From positions 28,036,863 to 28,100,862 of the forward strand of contig OX344761.1 of assembly GCA_947034895.1 (NCBI GenBank): a stretch of 64,000 nucleotides of DNA, in the 5' to 3' direction. Below are positions 23,610-35,460 of this stretch, piece after piece; position 1 is the stretch's first letter; every line of letters begins with the position of its first letter. The notes under the pieces were generated by a model. That model saw nothing but the letters and a program-made list of their open reading frames with translations. It had not been told where the DNA came from and did no database searches. This DNA comes from Rhytidiadelphus loreus (taxonomy: Eukaryota > Streptophyta > Bryopsida > Hypnales > Hylocomiaceae). A program made the translations under genes and the position numbers.

Positions 23610-26600
23610 CGCAGTGAGAAGCTCTTGGATGCAGAAAACAAAGATGAAATACAGAAAAAATCCCTAAACCCTAATCTCCTTACAATCACAAACGCCTTTG
23701 GCGATTTTGTATCAAACCATGGCGTGTCTAACAAACTAAAACCACAACATTAAGAACCACCTTTGGTGAGCTTTGTTCAAACCACGGTGTCACAAAGAGG
23801 ACCCAAAACCAGAAACACAACTCGCAGATCATACAAACAGCAAAGATCCAATACTATAATCGAGAATTCATTGTTCAAAACTTCAAATGACCTCCTCCCA
23901 GGGATGCAAAACAACCTCAGTGTTCTAACTACTACTGTTTTGTCCGAGGAGTCTCCTGCAGCAAGAAGAGAAGACGAATACCTAAGTCATTGTCAAAACA
24001 CCTTCTTATGCTGCAGCCATGCGCCCACCATCGTCAAGAAATCATGAAAGAGAAACAAGATTGAGGACAAGGAGTGGAAACAAATGCTCATAACTGCCAT
24101 TGCGACGAGGCAACACTGAAATGCAAGAACAAACAAGAGTGGAAGCAAATACTGGAAATCAATTGCAATTAACGCCATAGGAGTGGAAAGAAGAGCACTA
24201 AGGAGCACAACAACTGTGACAATAAACTCAATGAGGTTGGGGAATTGGAGGCGATGGAGTAGAATAGATTGTACAATTGTTGGCTCCGGCATTATGAAAA
24301 AGAAAGAAGCTTAGGGCGACAAACAGAACTTGTGGTGGTGATGAATTGGCAACGAACGTAACTTTCATCGCGACAATGTAGGCGAGGGAAGGCGCAGAGG
24401 TAGCGGAATGTGGCAAGGCAAGGGAAAATTTGAACACCGACAAAAGGCCAAACCTAGCGACTGCGTGGGGAGAGGGTGACGCCATCTGTTTGCCGCCTGG
24501 AAATCCTACGCAAGTTTTAGGCTCCATTTTCCTTCTTTTTTTCTTTTTTTCCTTTAAGGCCTTTTTGCTGTACATTTTTAGTTGGTGATTTCTAGCCCCA
24601 TATCACCAGAAAAAAAAAGGGTTGGTCACAACCTTGATTTTTATTCAAATGATTTCAATACATCATATCAAGATGTCATAGCAAGCTACATAGAGTGAAT
24701 TTATTATGTAATTATTATTATTTTCTAGATCTTCAGATTGTTATTTTAATCCCTAAAGCCCTAAATTACATTTTTTTTGGCAACATACCAATTTTAGGCA
24801 ATTTTCTACAAATGGAGTTTTTATTTTTATTTTTTGAAAATTTCACACAACATGTGCCCAAGGTGTAGCATTAAGGCAAGACAAGATGGTAGCATCATTA
24901 TTTTCTTTTTTACATTAATTTGAAAGAGTGATCTACATAAATTATAGTAACATTTCAACTTGCTTTTACTATCACTTCCATTAAAATGATTAAATGTTTG
25001 TAACCGTAACTCTAGTTAACTGTGATAAGAATTTCATGTTTTTAAGCTCAAAACTAATTCAAAGCACTCAACTCCAAAGCAATGCTAAAACCTTCATCTA
25101 TATTTGTTCATTAACAAATCTAAATGTAAGTCAAAAAAAATATTTTCAACTCTTCCCAAATAAATAGGTTTCATCTTTCAAAAAATTTACACAAAAATGT
25201 GTAGATCCTAGAATTTCTTATTCTCTACATCATGTTGAAGAAAAAAGTTGGGAATACACAACAAAAATTTCAACAACAAAAATTTCATATTCATGCTTGA
25301 GAAAAATAGTAAATAAAAAGAAATAGAGTGTGATTCAAAATACTAAATTGTTAAGAATCTAGTCATGGAATTGAAAATTTCCAATCCCAATGGTTGTAAA
25401 GTTGTAATAAACAATGTACATCAAATGATTTTATTTTTTTCAAAATATTGAAAATTGAATTAAATAAAAAGCTTTGAAATTTATTGTAGAGTTGAGATTC
25501 TATAATTGCCCACAATCTAAAACTCCTCATATCCACTTTCATCTAGTCAATCAAAATGGAATGATTAAAAACTTTCCATAGATATACAAATCTAGGAAAG
25601 CAAGTTCAAAAGTTTATTTTTTGAAAAATCCATTTTTTGAGCTACCTAAGGAGCGATAAAAATTACATATATTACGGTAATTTTTTATCCGTGTAGTGAA
25701 AAGTTATGAAAATTATTGCACCTTAAAGCTAGCCCTTGGGGACATGTTGTGCCAAAAATTTAGCAAAATAAATTGAAAATTCCATTCGTAGTGAGCTACC
25801 CAAAGTCGTCATGTTGCCAAAAAAACGCAATTTAGTCCTTTAGGTGTTAATTCATAAATAAAATCTAAATGTGGAATGTATTCCATTTAGAAAACTTGCA
25901 AAATTTAAAATGTATAGTTGATACAAATATTTATATATGCTATTTCTAATTAGTTTTCAAAAACTTCAAGAGTATAAACACACAAATTCAAAAACATAGA
26001 ATATTGTGAAAACATATTGAAGATGTAATCTCTTATAAAAAAAATGTGAAATTTCTCAATTGATGGTCATCTAAAGTAGATAAGCTAAGTACCATTAGTC
26101 ATCTACCAATTCCAACATCTATTAAACCCTCCCATTTGCATAACAAATGTCACCTATTCCTACAAAATGTGTGACAAATGACCATGTGAGTAGATATATA
26201 TATCACCCATATTTCAGTCTACTCAATCAATTATTTCTCTGAAAAATATAGACAAGAATAAGCGCTTTGTACAAGATTCCAGAATCACTAATTTGAATGG
26301 TAGTAGACTACTTGACCTTGACCACAAGAAAGAGAAAAATCTAAATGTTCAACTAATGGTACAAATACTCTCTCTAAAAAGTGAATTAGCACAATCAAAC
26401 AATAATAATGAGTGCTAATGAGTATCAATACATACATTAAAAACAAACATTGCAAACAACATTGCAAACAACATTGCAGTCACTTCATTAGCAACTAAAG
26501 CTAGTGTTCAAAATGCTTTGATTGAACTCCAACGTTCAATCAAAAGACTCTTGTTGTAGTCTAGGTTTTCATTGTGACTGTCGAATGAAATAATTGGATG

Positions 26601-27424
26601 ATATTTCTCTAGGATGAAAATGTAATAGATTTTGCAACAAGAGTGTCGTAACATTGTGAGAAGGGTGGTGATGGGATTTGTGTCAACACCCCTGTCAAGA
26701 CTATTGTCACAAAATCCGTCACAATGTCATCTTGGAGAAATATCTTTCAATTATTTCATTCAATGTTCAAGATCTAAACCTAAAGCACGACAAGTGAGCA
26801 TTCTTCCTCGCTTGAACACAATAATTCATTGCAATTTGAAGTTGCTAGTATATATAAGGTAGCTTGCTCTAAAAGAGATCATAACACAAAGGTACATTTT
26901 GTTGTCTTCAATGTACCAACAAATGTACATTTCAAGAGGTGGTCACTTGAAAAAATTTGTAACTAATTCCATGAAGGTCCCAAAAATATGAAACAACTTG
27001 GGTTAGATGCCAATTCCCGATTTTATTCCTTCAAAATTTATTGAAAATTGTTTCAAGGAGTTTAGCTTCCCCAAAGGCAATCAACTCTTAACCCCTCATC
27101 GCCGAAGGCCTATTTGAGTTCAAAAACATCATTGCTTTTGAAGTGTTGTAGTTCAAAATGTTAGTAAGGTATAGAAATCTCAACCGTACAATCTTGTAGA
27201 GGACATGTTGTAGATGACGTGAATCAAATTTGGAGTCATTTGACCACGTAGATTGAAAGATTAGAATGGTCGCTTTTAGAGCAGACTACTTTACACACAT
27301 AATTATAATATACTTGAGTCTGAACACAGTTATTAGTGTGGAGGCTTTTAAGTGTAGATCCTTGTGTCCAACAAGTGTTGATGGCTTCAACAAACTTTCA
27401 ATTGCTAATGGCCATGTTCCAGGT

Positions 27425-28473
27425 TGTTGTTCAATAAATATCAGCAAAATGGTTGGATTCATAACTTAAGTGGGTAAAGCAAAAGCAAGGACAGCAAGAT
27501 TTCTGGATTGAGATCTCCTAACTCAAAACAAACATCAAGTTTCACATGACAAGCATAGGAAAAAAAACTTTTTTTCTTCATTTTTTGGAAACACGTATTT
27601 TATTTTTTGAAGCACATGGATGAGCATGGAATTTTCAGTGCCTGAACTGACTCACTTCAACTTATTATTTGAAACTGCATCCAGTAGTCATCGATCCACA
27701 GACTTATAATTTACATTTCACATTTTTAATGACAAATTCATTGACTGTACATAAGATAATGGAGCTGGGCGGGTGGCACTTTTATCACATGACAGCTCAG
27801 TTTAGGGTGTGAATTATGAAGTAAATTAATGGAAAATAAATAAATAATGTGATTGGGTAGTGCATAACTTAGTTGTACTTAAGACGTGATTGGGACGCAC
27901 TGTGGTGGCATGTGAGAAGTGTGAAATCAATACACAGACAGACAGCTTTTGTAAGAGCTACTTATTGGTACTTGAGACTGCTTGATGCAACACATACTTA
28001 ATAAGAAGGGGAAAAAAAATTGACAGTCATAGGCTATCTGTAATTTACCATGTATGATTTCAATTATTTGACATTTGCAAATTTTGAATTTATAATCCAT
28101 AACACCATTTCATTAAACATTTAAGAGCCATATGTTAAACATAATTGTAATCCATAACAACATTTCATTAAACATAATTGTAACCCATAACAACATTTGA
28201 ATGAATGACGCAAATAAACCACATCAATTTTGTTGAATTGGTGGTGTTCCATGTACCCCAAATTGTCACACATTAATATTTAAATAAAAAAATCTAATTT
28301 TAGGACACAAACAAGGACGTATATAGATTTGGGGTTTAGAACCCTATACCAAAGTAATTAAATATTCCCAAATTAAGGAAATTGATATTAATATAAGTTT
28401 ACATTGTAATCTACATCAATATTTGAGTGACCAATGTAATGACAATTTTCTATGAAATCACAAAACTATCATT
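27425..28473. other. Gene-free AT-rich DNA in right arm
   Basis: Mirror of 6859-7907. No gene seen. Confidence 0.6.
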
Positions 28474-28875
28474 CTAGCTTGAATTACGAGTATAGTCTAA
28501 ATAAGTCTTGATAGATTGAATTCTTGGTTGCAGATCTAATCGAAAAAGATTTTGTGTCTGGTCTTCAATACTTTTCTTTTCTCGTTCACTTGCTTTTTCG
28601 ATAATCTTCCAAAATTCCCGAACTTTATCTTCACAATTGGTAAGGTGTTCTTCCGGTTCCCACGAAGCATAATCGAGTGGATATCCCTTCCATAGCACAA
28701 GATATTGAGTTTCCAATTTGTTGGTATTGTTGTCAACAACAATTTCTTGTACATCCAAAATACGTTCCACGTCCCATTCATCGTTTTCTTGATCATATAC
28801 GTTAAGAACATCAAATCCATGAGGAGTTTTTTCATTCGACATTGGATTTGGTGCAACCCACAACGTTGGTGCCAT
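28474..28875 (-). CDS. Small chromodomain protein (right-arm copy)
   Basis: Identical 133-residue ORF to that at 6457-6858, on the opposite strand and also pointing into the palindrome. The chromodomain motif YLVLWKGYPLDYASWEP is intact. Same caveat: it could be a stranded integrase C-terminus of a chromovirus rather than a host gene. Confidence 0.6.
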   Translation of the reverse strand: MAPTLWVAPNPMSNEKTPHGFDVLNVYDQENDEWDVERILDVQEIVVDNNTNKLETQYLVLWKGYPLDYASWEPEEHLTNCEDKVREFWKIIEKASEREKKSIEDQTQNLFRLDLQPRIQSIKTYLDYTRNSS

Positions 28876-29217
28876 TTTGGATATTAAATTTGCTTGGATG
28901 ATCTTTTCAATACCTATTAAATTGTTCTACCGGTAGTTCCTTTATACACTTTATTAAAAAATCAAACGATTATTGTATGCATAAAATGTGTAGAATACTT
29001 TGAAATACTAAATAGTGAACCCAAAATCAAATGATTATATAATGCATACAATGTGTATGATGTTTGGTAATACTCAATAAGAAGTCCAAGAGGTGTATTT
29101 TATAGCCCCTCTATCTTTTACTTTAAAGTAAATCTCTCATAAGGGACTAGAACACATCTCAAAGTAAAAGAATTTCCAAAAGTAAAGTTCAACCATGATA
29201 GAAAGTAAATTTATTTT

Positions 29218-30857
29218 TCTCAAAGTAATAGAATTTCCAGGTGTGAAAATATTTCCTTCCCCTTACTATACTGCACATCATGTCCACAGTTGTTTATTCA
29301 GGTGGTCACAGGTGGTCATACCATAGTATGGTTTATTATTCATACAATGGAATGAGTCAACTTACGGTTCATTTATTTCCAATTTAAAAAAACTTCCATC
29401 AGTCGCCACATAACTTTCACACATAAAAAAAAAGAGGAGTCAGGAAATTTGTCTTCTTAAACTAGTTGGTGCCACCTCAGCAACAACTTTAAAATCACCC
29501 CCAAAGCACTCTCTTCATGCCAGTCTCTGTCTCACTGTGTCTGTCCCTCAGCGCATTACTTGTGAATTATTTACTTTCTTTCTCCATCCATCCCCAGGCA
29601 GTCAAATATCCTCCACACATTCATCCAAAACCGAAAATTCCATTCATCCATCCACAGCCTGACCAACCTCGTACACCAACTGCTGGCGAGAGTTGGTACC
29701 TCGGGAGCCCAATAATAGCACCCCCACCAGGTGCCGCAGTGTTACGAGGAATTCGTTTCCATCTGTGTCGTCCTCGCTATCTTCGCCGCTACATTGGTTG
29801 GGCTCCACATTGGGTTTCACACCACATTGGGCTCCTCCCAATTTGGCTGATAGTGGAGCCTCCAAGTCAGTGAGTCCAGTTTAGTGCAGAATCTGGCGTT
29901 GTTGCTGTGTTGGAATTGGCTTGGTCTCCTCCTGGTATGATTGCGTTCGGGGGCTTTTTTCCAGTTTTCACGCTGTCTTTAGGGGAAATTGGAGGGGTAT
30001 ACAAATGTAACAAATCCATCGTTGCTGCATGAGAGAATCCTTTCCTTTTGCTACTGCAGCTTTGGCGTCAGGACTGCCTGAACCCCAGTAGGACTCCACT
30101 CCTGTTGCCTAGTCTAGTAGCCAGCTCACACCACTGCACTGTGTGTGCTCAGTAGTGTTGGGGCCCTGCGCTTTGAGGGAATTGAAGAGTTCGTCGTCAT
30201 CACTCGAGCCATTTTTTTTTCCGTTTGTGTGTTCGGGGGTGACTGTCCTTGATGTGGCAGTACTGGAGCTTCTTGTGCATATCGAGGTTTTCATGGGTTG
30301 TAGGGTTTGGAGACACAGGCATTGACTTAGTAGGAGTAATTGCTGCATGCAAGAGAGGGTTGGCAGAGGCGGATATGATAGTTTTGAATGTGTTTGTATG
30401 ATTCCAGGTTCGATCGAGAGTGGAGTGGTACTGGCTGGTGTGTGATCGGAAGGTCTGTTTCCAGCTTGTGAGCTCGGTATGTACTTCTCCGTTATGCGTT
30501 GTTGATGGTGAAGGTGGCAGTGAGGGTGCGAAGTGGGAAAGAAACCGAGAACGATATATTGGTGTTGCTGTATTGGCGCACATATATTGTGGAGTGGCGT
30601 GATGCCTGGCGCGGGCGCGGTGGGGAGCTACAAATGATGCAGTAGCTGTGGGGGATTCAGAAACTTAACTAAGAAAGAGCTGCTGATAAATAGTTGCATA
30701 TTGACTGTCTTCGAGTGGCGTGGTGCGCTTGGTTGTGGGGAGGAAACGATGCAGGGTTGACTGCTGGGGTTAACGGCAGCCAGCCGGCCTTTGGTGGTTG
30801 CGATGCACTCTGTTTCTCGAATTTGAGCTTGGTGAGGGGACGTAACCCACCACGACA
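29218..30857. promoter_or_regulatory. Upstream region of the first GT34 gene
   Basis: No supported gene; the short ORFs here have no recognisable domain. From about 29500 the DNA becomes GC-richer and matches, in order, the region upstream of the second GT34 gene (29515 versus 41970; 30360-30857 versus 42320-42874). Conserved blocks include GTGGGAAAGAAACCGAG, TAGTTGCATATT and GAGTGGCGTGGTGCGCTTGG. It should hold the promoter and 5' leader. I cannot place a transcription start. Confidence 0.5.
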
Positions 30858-30938
30858 ATGTTTCGTCAGATACAGGAGAACCCAATGTTTCGTCAGATAC
30901 AAGAGAATCCGATGTTGCGGCAATTGTCGCAGGATCAG
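30858..30938 (+). repeat. 27-bp coding repeats, N-terminus of GT34 copy 1
   Basis: Three 9-codon units: two of MFRQIQENP and one diverged MLRQLSQDQ. The paralogue at 42875 has four units. Confidence 0.85.
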
Positions 30939-32794
30939 ATGAAGGCGGTGCTCCACACGTACCACCCTTCGCGCTTCCTGGCGACGCCAAAGGGACGCAA
31001 GGTGATGAAGACCATGAACACGTTCAAGATCACCATCCTGTGCGGCTTCATCACGATTCTCGTGCTGCGCGGCACGCTGGGGCCCGGCGGGCTGTTGTTT
31101 GGGGGCAACAACCCCGCACAAACGACAGCCGATGTTCGGCAGCAGATCATCATGTCGCAGCGTGCACGCGTGCTTTCGCAAGTGGAGGAAGCCATCCCCG
31201 ACGAAGTCACCGCCAGCAAGTTCGTGGAGGAGGAGGAGTGGGACCCCAGCACGCCCTACACTCTGGGCCCCAAGATCACCGACTGGGACGCGCAGCGCGC
31301 GACGTGGAATGCGCGCAACCCGGGTCGGAACACCACGGTGGGCGGCGAGCCCAAGACGCTGCTGGTGTCCGGGTCGCAACCTGGCCCTTGCGCCAACCCG
31401 TTGGGCGACTTCTACCACTTGAAGTTCTTGAAGAATCGCGTGGACTACGCGCGGCTGCACGGTCTTGAGTTTTTCTACAACATGGCGACGTTCGAGAAGG
31501 AGATGACCTCTTTCTGGGCGAAGCTTCCCCTTCTTCGCAAGGTGATGCTGAACCATCCCGACATCGAGTGGGTTTGGTGGATGGACAGCGACGCGATCTT
31601 CACGGACATGACCTTCGAGATGCCGATGGAGAAGTATGCGAACATGAACTTGGTGGTGCACGGTTTTCACAACCTTCTGTTTGAGCAGCATCGTTGGATT
31701 GGCTTGAACACGGGCAGTTTCCTGTTGAGGAACTGTCAATGGTCTCTGGACTTGCTGGATGCATTGGCCCCCTTCGGTCCTGAAGGCGAAGCCAGAGTAG
31801 AAGCAGGTATGCCTTATTCCCACACAGCCATTGATCTTACTATACACTCGGTTCATGTACCTACATTGCGTTTTCGAGCTTCGACATTTCGGTTTTCATA
31901 ATTCGCTCGATTATGAGACGGCATGTAGGTGTGCTCATTTCTGGCCTTGTGCTCGGAAGTGGTTTCACTTGTTAGGTCAAGTTTTAGGAAGTTCTCTGTC
32001 CTGTGTGTGTGTCTATGAGGGTCTAACCTTGTTTTGACCTAAACTGTGCATATTTAGTTTCACGGTGATATTGAATTTGGGATAGTCCACGAAACATCTA
32101 AGTAATCTGATGGCATACGCATTCCGAATGTAGAGATCGAGACCAATCGACATTAAGCCTGCCATAGCCATTGAGCTGATTGATCTCTAAACACTGGCAT
32201 ATCATGCGTGTGTGCACAGGGAAGTTGTTGACTGCGAAGCTTGTTGACCGACCGGTTTTCGAAGCAGATGATCAGTCTGCCCTTGTCTACCTCATCCTGT
32301 ACGGCGATCCCAAATGGAAAGAGTTCACGCACATCGAGTGGGAGTTCCTACTGCATGGATACTGGAAGTACGTAGTGTACACGTACGAGGAGTTGATGGC
32401 AAAGAACCACCCGGGCTATGGAGATGAGCGGTGGCCGTTCGTCACGCACTTTGTGGGGTGCAAGCCTTGCAAGCTCGGAGCCACTCCCGAGAACGACGAG
32501 TGCTTCAAGCAGATGGAGCGGGCCTTCAATTTTGCAGATAATCAGGTTTTGGAGAGATACGGGTTCACCCACGCAGCTCTGGGCTCCTTCAAGACGCAGA
32601 AGATTCGCAAGGACTCTGCTGATCCGCTGGGGGTGGTTCAGCAGCAAGATGAGTCTTCTGCTGAACAGACAGTGAAATCTGACGCCTCCACTTTGAAGGA
32701 GGAGCTGGACCAGGTTGACACAGAGGAAGCCATGTCCCAGCTGGATATTATCCAGGAGCCTTTAAAGCTCAATGAGATGGATTTACCTGAGTAG
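30858..32794 (+). CDS. XXT: Xyloglucan 6-xylosyltransferase, GT34 family (copy 1)
   Basis: Two exons, 30858-31806 and 32220-32794, joined by a GT-AG intron of 413 bp in phase 1, giving about 507 residues. It is a type II Golgi membrane protein: a cytosolic N-terminus with 9-residue repeats (MFRQIQENP twice, then MLRQLSQDQ), one membrane segment at about residues 57-71 (ITILCGFITILVL), a stem, then the GT34 domain. The UDP-sugar/metal-binding DxD is WWMDSDA (Asp 243 and 245). Other family marks are GLNTGSFLLRN, FEADDQSALVYL, YLHG-like LLHGYW, GDERWPFVTHFVGCKPC and AFNFADNQVLERYGF. GT34 enzymes of this type transfer xylose from UDP-xylose to the glucan backbone of xyloglucan. Galactomannan galactosyltransferases are in the same family and are the alternative. 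The acidic C-terminal tail is unusual. The exons are GC-rich, unlike the surroundings. Confidence 0.92.
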
Positions 32795-34819
32795 ACACAG
32801 CATTCTTTACTTCGGCACGTTCGTTGGTCTTTAATTTATCCCAGTTTGAATTGAAGTTCCTGTCTGACACTACGAAGCGGCAGTCCCAGGCCGGGAATCC
32901 CAGGATCCTTTAAGTCCCGAAGGGCCAGTGGAGTCATCTGATCGAGACGTTCATTATACTGGCAGAATTTGGAACACTTGCCCGAAAATGCTGAAATCCA
33001 GACTCTCTTTGTTATCAAGCCTTTTGTCACCTGAGCATTGTTAGTTTGGCAGTATAGAATCCGCCATTATGATGAATTCATAACTGGGTTTTTTAGCGAC
33101 AGGTCTCTGTGCATTGGAGGGGCTATCTTTGATTGATTTTTTTTGTTCATGCCGGAAGAGCTCCAGCAACGAAGTTTGGGTTGCCTGTTGCCTCCAGGGA
33201 CCTTCATAGAGTGACGGTGTCAAAGAGGACACCATGGCTAGGTTGCGATACCAAGAGTATCTGAATAGATGCTAAGAGCTGGTTGATCTTGACTTGTACT
33301 TGAATAGAATACTGTCCCAAAGGTACATTTGAGTAATTGAATTTGACCATGGTGACCGTTTAAGTCCAGTGTAGATCGTTGCTACGGTGCGTTGCTCCGA
33401 CTGCCCAATTTCTCTCAATTCCGTAGGCTTCTGAAAACAGTCACTGCTACCGTGGCGTGCGTAATTTATGTAGAGGAAAATGGATTGTCTCATGTTAATT
33501 GTTACGTTAATTATGTGTTCCCAATGGAACTTTCAGGGTAGCAACCATGGAGTCGGCACGGTTTGCTTGGTCTGCAAAATGAAATAGACTTATCTTGCAA
33601 CAAAAACTTGTCTCCCTAAAAGCGCTGTGTTTGTCTTGCCAGCTTGAACTACACTCTTGTCTTGCACTACCGGTATTGGACAAGGGTGCAGTACCTGTTT
33701 CTACTAATGTTGGATTCAGGAGTTGGACTGAGTTAGTACAGTCGGATCATAGATCATCAGACCAGGTCACTCATAGAGTCACACCGGTACGATAACCCAA
33801 GAGACAGTCGTCTCCTTGCTGTATAATGAACTTTGTAATACATAATCTTTTATGTGATATATTAATCTTTCATATTGATGTACTTAACATGATATCCCAG
33901 CTATAATCATGTTTAAGCCGATCTTCTGATTTTAGACGTCATTATGTCATTCATGTTAGAGCACCCACACCCATGCTCCAAACCTAGAGTTTGGATGTCT
34001 CTCCAAAGACTGGGGTCAAAGGCCCCACCCATGACCTTGCAACAATCAAAATCAAGAGTGGATCCTTTAGAAAGAGGCCATGCCACTCACCAATTGATGG
34101 CCAACAAGTTTGTCCTATGTAGCTTAGATATAGGAGAATTTGTCATACAATTAACCCCTTTATGTACATAGTGTTCTTTAGAATTGACAATTTGAGAAAA
34201 ATCATCATAGTGTACTATTTGGAAGAATATTTTGGAAGTGATATGCAAATACAAGTTGTAGATTTTGAGTTTTAGATTCCCTCTATATGGTTAGATTCAC
34301 CAATGCTATTGCTTTTTTGAATAAATTTTGTTGGAATGGATTTGAAATGAGGTTCTCTTCACATGGTAATTTTTTGAAATTTTTGTGTTCATTAAATCTA
34401 TAACCTCATTTTTGCAAAATCTAGTTTTGAACTAGAGTCAATGCAAGGAGGACTTGACAATTTAACATTCATTGATTTAGGAACCAACACCTTATAGCAA
34501 ATTGGCATCAATAATTCTATGATATCTGAAAACTCAAATGCTATTGTAAACTGATAAGTGCCTCTACGTCAAAGGCAAGTTCAATAAAGCTTCCTTAGCC
34601 ACACATAGTAGATTAAAAAACCAGCAGTACTTGCCTACACACGACAGCCATGAGATCAGTAGCCATTGCTTGAGCAAATAAACACCCTTCTTTCACCTTT
34701 TGCTGCTTTGGTTCCCCTTGGCTGAGGAAGCAGGTACTTTGTTTGATTCACCGTAACTAGCTGGCCTCCTTAGTGACGCTACCTGCTTTCGGAGGCTCCG
34801 ATCCTTCTGCAGTCATGAT
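32795..34819. other. Downstream and intergenic DNA
   Basis: Positions 32795-33460 are the 3' region shared with unit 2 of the duplication and should hold the 3' UTR. The rest is AT-rich with no supported gene. Confidence 0.5.
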
Positions 34820-35460
34820 CTTCTCTGACGTTGCCTTCGCGTTTTTGGCTGCTTCATCATAGTCCGCCCATTAGCCCACTTAATTTGGATTAATTGTCTT
34901 TCACCAACATCCAACAATGTTCAAATTCGTATTCGCAATTCTTTGAGTGTTCAGTCCAATGCCACTCTTTTGACATTTGCAAATTAAAATCTTTACGGTG
35001 CTAGTCCCACTAGGGTGCATTTTGTCGATTTGCTTGTGTACACTAATACATGATTGTCCTTCTTAATCTGCCCCCACTTTGATTCTAAGGAGCATGCAAA
35101 TCTAAATCCCCCAACCCGACGCTCATCGTAGTGTAGAAAAATTTGGTCCCCCAAAGCCCCGTTCTTCTGTTGGTTGCCATTGATCAGGTCTTGGGTGATG
35201 GCTATTACGTTCCTGGTTAGTTGTCTTTCTTTCTCTTCTACAAATTTTTGGCCCTTGGATTGTTGTCGGATCGGCGTTGAGGCTCCCCCAATTTGCCCAG
35301 AAAGCACTCGAGACTTCAACGCCGATAATTGTGTTGGTGGGTCTGATAGGCAGAGAAATCTTCGACTACAGCGTCTTGGCGTGCAGACTCCCGGGCGCAC
35401 CTGACTCGACATTGTCCTACCGCGCCACGGCCACCTGAAGCCATTGAAAAACTAATGCAA
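34820..35460 (-). pseudogene. SANT/Myb-like, NAM-associated protein remnant
   Basis: Read on the minus strand in more than one frame: QKFVEEKERQLTRNVIAI, GDQIFLHYDERR, then SLESKWGQIKKD, then HCWMLVKDN, then DEAAKNAKATSEK. This order (tryptophan-poor SANT-like helices, a W-G-x-I-K-K-D motif, an HCWxLVKD block, an Ala/Lys-rich tail) is that of plant Myb/SANT-like proteins related to those encoded by PIF/Harbinger transposons and annotated as NAM-associated. Stops and frame changes show it is dead. No transposase is seen beside it. Confidence 0.5.

Larger units (their letters stand above)
19218..24624 (-). mobile_element. 5,407-bp hAT transposon (right arm)
   Basis: Mirror copy of the left-arm element, flanked by GTCACAAC at 19210-19217 and 24625-24632 inside R. 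Without the element and one duplicate the flanks read as the empty site at 3580-3587. Terminal repeats are CAACTCTTTTTT and AAAAAAAGGGTTG. Transposase orientation is minus, so the two hAT copies converge on the spacer. Confidence 0.88.
17995..27424 (+). repeat. Dispersed repeat R, copy 2 (right arm) with nested hAT
   Basis: Full-length counterpart of 1808-6010, interrupted by hAT at 19218-24624. It starts in the spacer and runs through the right arm. It carries about 300 bp near 24970-25270 that is missing from copy 1, and lacks the two small elements that copy 1 gained. Confidence 0.75.
18371..29217 (-). repeat. Right arm of 23-kb palindrome
   Basis: Exact mirror of 6115-16961 (position sum 35332). 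The inner match stops at 18371, where the next base outside (18370, C) no longer complements 16962. The outer match stops at 29217, where 29218 (T) fails against 6114 (C). Just outside the outer joint, CTCAAAGTAATAGAATTTCC repeats, with one change, a block inside the arm at about 29158. Confidence 0.95.
29515..33460 (+). repeat. Segmental duplication, unit 1
   Basis: About 4 kb matching 41965-45560 in direct orientation, with upstream region, both exons, intron position and downstream region all shared. The downstream match (CTCCAGCAACGAAGTTTGGG ... GAGTGACGGTGTCAAA, then TACATTTGAGTAATTGAATTTG) continues to about 33460. Exons are near identical and non-coding parts diverged. Confidence 0.8.

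Noticed and set aside
23650..23680. Telomere-like CCCTAAACCCTAA
   Set aside because: Only two units, within the hAT element. Not evidence of a telomere or interstitial telomeric array.
26632..26862. 76-residue ORF in R (mirrored at 8470-8700)
   Set aside because: Lost in R copy 1 through substitutions and no recognisable domain.
29517..29873. 118-residue ORF upstream of the first GT34 gene
   Set aside because: No domain, Pro/His-rich, not conserved in the matching upstream region of the second gene. Probably leader or promoter.
31040..31468. Alternative-frame ORFs of 142 and 107 residues inside GT34 exon 1 (same at 43084-43512)
   Set aside because: Ala/Arg/His-rich shadows of the GT34 reading frame. 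Their conservation between copies simply follows exon identity.
30669..31856. 395-residue ORF antisense to the first GT34 exon (and 337 residues antisense to the second at 42770-43783)
   Set aside because: It lies wholly opposite a well-supported GC-rich exon, is Arg/His-rich as expected for an antisense frame of such DNA, and has no recognisable domain.
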